Below are positions 59,342-64,000 of a DNA stretch of 64,000 nucleotides, piece by piece. The notes beneath the pieces were generated by a model. The model did no database searches. It was given only the letters and a program-made list of their open reading frames with translations, and had not been told where the DNA came from. The stretch comes from Oleiagrimonas sp963817755 (GTDB lineage: Bacteria; Pseudomonadota; Gammaproteobacteria; Xanthomonadales; Rhodanobacteraceae). The DNA is taken from NCBI GenBank assembly GCA_963817755.1, contig CAWFPB010000001.1:186001-250000 (forward strand). Direction: 5' to 3'. The position numbers were made by a program, and so were the translations under genes. How positions within the stretch are numbered: position 1 is the first letter of the stretch; each line of letters starts with the position of its first letter.

Positions 59342-61761
59342 ACGTCTGGCTCAGTGAAATCCGGCAGGCCTGGCGCGCGAGCCTTCGCAAACCGGGCTTC
59401 CTGTTGCTGGCAGCCAGCGTGCTGGCGTTGGGCCTGGGCGCCAGCGTGGCGGTCTACACCCTGGTCGACCGGGTGATGCTGCGGCCCTTGCCGTACCCGC
59501 AACCCGGGCGATTGGTCGCCCTCGGCCAGCCCACCGACTACGGTCTGGCGATCTCCCCGCGCGAGTACCAGCACCTGGACGGTCTCCAGGGCGTGTCGTC
59601 GATGGGGCTGGTCGAGGGCATCCGCGCGCCGGTCAACGTGGCCGGCGGCGGGGCGCCGCCGCAACAGGTGCCGAGCATGCATGCCGACCGGGGGCTATTG
59701 CCGACCCTGGGCGTGCACCTGCTGCTGGGACGCAATTTCGACGCGGCCGAGGACCGTCCGCACGGGCCGTCCGCGGTGATCCTCGGGCACGGTTTCTGGC
59801 AGCGACGCTATGCCGGGGACCTTGCGGTGATCGGCCGGACCCTGCGCATCGGCGGGGTGCCGCACACCATCATCGGCGTGCTGCCGGCCGGTTTCGACCT
59901 GATGGGCGGCTGCGACGTCTTGCTTCCCCTGGCGCTGTCCCGGGCCAGTGCCGGGGGCGGTCCCAATTTCCTTGCCGTGGCGCGCTTGCGGGCGCATGCC
60001 CACCTGTCGATGGTGTCGGCGCAGGTCGCCACGCGACTGCATGCGCTGGCCCGGGCCGACGGCAGCGCGTATCGCCTCAAGCATCACTACGGTGCGGGGT
60101 GGCTGGCCGACAGCCTGCATGCCGAGGCCGCGCCAACACTGATGCTGTTCCTGGCCTGCGCACTGTTCGTGCTGGGGGTGGCCATGGTCAACCTGACCAA
60201 CCTGTCCCTGCTGCGCAGCCTGTCCCGGCATCACGACGTGGCCGTGCGCCGTGCCCTGGGCGCCTCGCGTTGGCGCGTGGTTCTGCCGGCGCTTTCCGAG
60301 GCGACCCTGGTCGGCCTGGCGGGTTCGGCACTGGGCTGGGGGCTGGCCTACCTGGGGCTGGCCGTGTTCGGGCACTTCGTCCCGGCCGACTGGGTGCATG
60401 GCCATGCACCGCAGGTCGGTGCGTCCGCCGCGGGGCTGGCGTTGCTGGCGGGCGTGCCGTGCGCCTGGCTGGCCACGGCCTTCGGCGCCTGGCGCGCGCT
60501 GCGCCTGGAGGGGACCGAAGCGTTGCGCGAAGGCGGACGCAGCGGGCCCGGGCGACACCGGGGACGCCTGGGCCGCGTCCTGGTGATGGTGCAGATGGCA
60601 CTGGCCACCCTGTTGCTGAGCGCCTCGGGCCTGTTCCTGCATGCCATCTACAGTGCCGCGCACACGCCATTGGGCTTTTCGGCACGGCATGTGCTGACCT
60701 TCGACATGGCACCGGTGAAGGCCGACTATCCGGATGCCGCCGCGGTCTCGGATCTGAGCCAGCGGCTGCTCCGACGTCTTGAAGCCATGCCCGGCGTCGA
60801 GCGGGCAACCGTGACCACCAACCTGCCGATCGGCCGCTGGTTCAACTTCGGCGGCTTCCAGCTTCCGGACGGGACCACGTTCTCCACCGAAGTGCGCGGG
60901 GTGACACCCGGGTTCTTCGCCACCTTCCACATTGCCGTGACCGGCGGTCGCGGATTCCATCGTGACGACCGCCGCGGCAGCGAGGCCGTGGTGGTGGTCA
61001 ATCAGGCGTTCGCGCGCAAGTACCTGGGCGGGCATGCCCTGGGACAGGTCATCGCGGTTCCCGGCGATCACGGTGCGAAGCGGCCGGCACGCGTGGTCGG
61101 CATCGTGGCCGACACGCGGCAATACAGCGCCCTGCAGCGCATGCCGCCGATCCTGTACATGCCTCTGGCGCAGATGCCCGACTGGGCGATGCGCATGTTC
61201 CGCAGCTGGTTCCCGTTGCGCGTGGCGTTGCGCGTGCACGGCAACCTGGACGGCTTCCGCAGCGCCATCCATGCCGCGATGGCCGAAGTGGCGCCGACGC
61301 AACCCATGGCCCACCTGCGCACGCTGGAGCACGACGTGCGCGACAGCGTGTCCGAAACCCGCCTGACCCTGCTCCTGGTCGGCGTCTTCGCCCTGGTGGC
61401 CCTGCTGCTGGCGGCGGCCGGCATGTATGCGGTCATGGCCGTGTCGGTCGCCGCACGCGAACGCGAATTCGGCGTGCGCATGGCGATGGGTGCGCCGCCG
61501 GCGCGGTTGCTGGGCATGGTCGTGGCCGGCGGCGGGATGCAGCTGCTGGTCGGATTGCTGGTGGGCGTCACGATCCTTTTCGCCCTGGCGCCGGTTTCGG
61601 CCCGCTTGCTGATGGATCTGACCGGAAGCACGCGCGCCGTGGATCCGCTGTCGCTGGCCGGTGTCGTCGCGGTGCTGTCGTTGTCGGGCTTGCTGGCCTG
61701 CCTGCTGCCGGCCCTGCGCGCGGCACACGTGCAGCCCATGCATGCCTTGCGGGGGGATTGA
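59338..61761 (+). CDS. MacB-like ABC permease with two FtsX domains
   Basis: 807 aa, GTG start overlapping the ATPase stop. N-terminal MacB periplasmic domain after the first span (FLLLAASVLALGLGASVAVYTLVDRVML), FtsX domain 1 (~residues 265-400, LSRHHDVAVRRALGASRWRV), second periplasmic domain, FtsX domain 2 (~680-805, REREFGVRMAMGAPPARLLG). The double-permease form is common in acidobacterial and xanthomonad antimicrobial-peptide-type exporters. Substrate unknown. Confidence 0.93.
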
Positions 61762-61764
61762 ACC

Positions 61765-64000
61765 ATGTGGACCCGAGTGTGGCTGCAAGCGATTCGGCGC
61801 CTTGGGCGCAGGCCGGGGATTTTCCTGACGTCCGTGCTGGTGCTGGGCACCGGACTCGGGCTTGCGGTGTTCCTGTTCAGCCTGGTGCAGAAGACCATCC
61901 TGCAGCCCCTGCCGTTTCCGCAGCCGGACCGGTTGGTGGTGATCGGTCACGCCCAGGACAACGGGCTCGGTATCGGCAGCCTGGGCACCGACTTGCTGCT
62001 GGACCTGCACGGCAAGCGCGATGGGGTCGGGACCGTGGGGGCCTACAGCATGTCGAGCATGGTGCTCGGCGGAGGCGGGCATGCGCCGGCGGCCTACGAG
62101 CAAGGGGCCAGCCTGACGGCCTCGGCCTTGCACATGCTGGACGTGCGTCCCGTGCTCGGTCGTGGGTTCCTTCCTGCCGACGAGGCGCCGGGAGCGACGC
62201 CGGTCGTACTCCTGGGCGCATCGCTCTGGCGCCAGCGCTACCATGCCGACCCGCATATCCTCGGGCGCAGCCTGCGGGTGGACGGTGTCGGGCCCGGGTG
62301 GTCGGCGTGTTGCCCGAACGATTCGGTTTCCCCGGTTTCGCGCGCCTGTGGCTGCCGCTGGATGTGCACGCCGAGCCAGCCCATGCAGGTCGTTGCGCTG
62401 GCGCGGCTCGGGCCGGGCGCGACGGTCGCCCAGGTGCGCGCGCGAACTGCGCGCCTTGCAGCCGCAGCTGAAACGGTTGTCCAGCGGCGCCAACCGTGCG
62501 CGTCCGTTGACGGCCATGCCGCTGGCACTGGCCGTGGTGCACAAGGACACCCGGCGCTGGGTGGCCATGATGTTCCTGGCCAGCCTGCTGGTGCTGCTGC
62601 TGGCGTGCGTGAACGTATCCAATCTGCAACTGGTGCAGGTGCTCAACCGCCGCCACGAACTGGCCCTGCGAAGCGCCCTCGGCGGGACCCGGGCACGGCT
62701 GATGCTCGACGCGCTGGCGGAAGGGTGCTGGATCGGGCTGGGAGCCCTGCTGGTAGCCTGGCCGATCTACCTCGGTGCCGGCCGCTGGCTGGCACAGGTC
62801 TATGCGGACAACAACCAGGGTTCGGTGAGTGCGTACTCGTGCGTTCCGCACATGAATTCCGGGATTGCCGTATTCCTGTGGGGCACCTCGATGCTGAGCG
62901 CCACGGCTGGCCGTGCTGGTTCCGGTCTGGCGCATGACGCGCAACAACCTGCAGCCCAGTCTGCGGCGACGGGGGTCGGGGATCCGCGAGTCGGGTTCGG
63001 TGCGCATGGCAGGCGTCATGGTGATTTTCGAGATCGTGCTCACCGTACTGCTGCTGGTCGGTGCCGGCACCTTGATTCGCTCGATGCGGCACATCCTTTC
63101 CAGCCCGGCGTCCACCCGCGTGCCCGCGACGCAGGTGTTGACGGCCGAAGCCTGGCGATTCCCGCCCCACCTCGATGACCCGGCCAGGCTGGTCGACCGG
63201 TACCGGACGATCGCGCGGCAGTTGCATGGGGATGCCGGGCGTCGTCGATGCCTCGGCCGGCAACGCGATCCCGGGTGTGGCCGACGGCGCGACGAATACA
63301 TTGCTGCCGAGGGCAGCCGCGTCCGCCGCACGGATGACGGGCGCACGCAGGTCGGGAATTGTGCGATACGCACTTCCTGTCCACCTATGGCGGGCGACGC
63401 CTCCAGGGACGCTTTTTCCAGGACCGAGGACCGCGCTGGCAGCATGCCGTGGTGGTCATCGACCGCACACGGCGACGCGACTGTGGCCGGGGCGTGATCC
63501 ACTGGGCCGGAAACTGGTGTCTGCATCCGGAGGCCCACGCGCGGGTGCTACCGTGGTCGGTGTGATCAAGCCCTTGCGCATGGCGGACTCGTTCGAGCCG
63601 CCGCGGCCGGAATTGCTGCTGCCGTTGCAGCAGGCCGCGGGCGAATCGGCGGCCGGTACGTGGGACTGGCCGTGCACACGCGCGCCGCCAACGCACGGGC
63701 CTATGCCATGCAACTGCAAAGGACGTGTCGCAGCGGATCGTCGCCCCAGGCGGGCGCTGTACCAGGTCTTCACGCAGGCGCGGCTGGAGCGGATGTCGCG
63801 CGTCGGCATCTGGGTACTGGTGCAGTTTTTCGGCTTCCTGGGACTGGATCGCGCTCGTGCTGGCCGCGGCCGGCCTTTACGGCGTGCTGGCCTTTGCCGT
63901 GGCCCAGCGCACGCGCGAGATCGGCATCCGTCGCGCCATCGGCGCGGGGGATGTCTCGATCGTTCGTCACGTGTCGATGCAGTTGCTTGGGCTGGGGCTC
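61765..64000 (+). pseudogene. MacB-like ABC permease, multiply frameshifted and cut by the window edge
   Basis: Starts intact (MWTRVWLQAIRRLGRRPGI...) 3 nt after the previous permease. The conserved protein then jumps frames near 62295, 62380, 62445, 62905 and 63235, and several more times to 63850, while each piece still reads as permease (VVGVLPERFGFPGF; NVSNLQLVQVLNRRHELALR; AQRTREIGIRRAIGAGDVS). Few stop codons have built up inside the pieces. Either a recent pseudogene or a stretch of indel-rich sequence; no other gene in the window shows this. The 3' end is outside. Confidence 0.8.

Overview
The window is a high-GC, gene-dense bacterial chromosome segment. The gene set and order (mrcA divergent from pilMNOPQ, a MoxR/DUF58/BatABD operon, an SAH-riboswitch-led ahcY next to ppc, ACR3-type ars genes, GTAGG-type REP elements) suggest a gammaproteobacterium of the Xanthomonadales, most like the Rhodanobacteraceae. 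This placement is inference from familiarity, not from a search.

Layout. 0-1.1 kb: 3' part of citrate synthase. 1.2-4.5 kb (minus): a conserved hypothetical gene and penicillin-binding protein 1A. 5.0-10.0 kb: the type IV pilus alignment and secretin operon pilMNOPQ. 10.2-17.3 kb: a six-gene moxR-DUF58-DUF4381-batA-batB/C-batD operon with overlapping stops and starts. 17.3-21.0 kb: a DAACS symporter, macrodomain protein, MarR regulator, MscL and an FAH-family hydrolase. 21.1-25.6 kb: an adaptor/ATPase/two-permease ABC export module. 25.7-31.7 kb: a degenerate metallo-beta-lactamase-like protein, an EamA exporter, a Rieske protein, an SLC13 permease and trmB. 32-34.3 kb: tRNA-Gly(CCC) and an OmpR-type two-component pair.

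34.4-44.9 kb (all minus) is the most unusual region. Four paralogous membrane diguanylate cyclases (signal sequence, TPR-like extracytoplasmic region, one membrane segment, GGEEF domain) are interleaved with two tetrapyrrole-methylase-fold enzymes that look like split borosin peptide backbone alpha-N-methyltransferases. There are also one free small precursor-like gene, one precursor-like domain fused in frame to a cyclase, and a 24-codon precursor remnant. Three copies of one upstream motif (AGACAC-N11-TTGTGGTAMATGATRCC, minus strand) each lie about 80-85 nt before a precursor start, and the repeat period is about 3.1-3.25 kb. I read this as a tandemly amplified RiPP (borosin) locus tied to c-di-GMP signalling. 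No protease or exporter dedicated to it is visible.

45-57 kb returns to housekeeping and resistance genes: ilvE, a DUF4124-like protein, metF, arsR with its operator over the start codon followed by cadI/arsI-like, arsC and acr3, a REP pair, ahcY with an SAH riboswitch, ppc, a TyrA-like dehydrogenase with an ACT domain, a GIY-YIG protein and a glutathione S-transferase. 57.2-64 kb holds a second adaptor/ATPase/permease export module. Its last permease is broken by many frameshifts up to the window edge, through decay or local sequence error.
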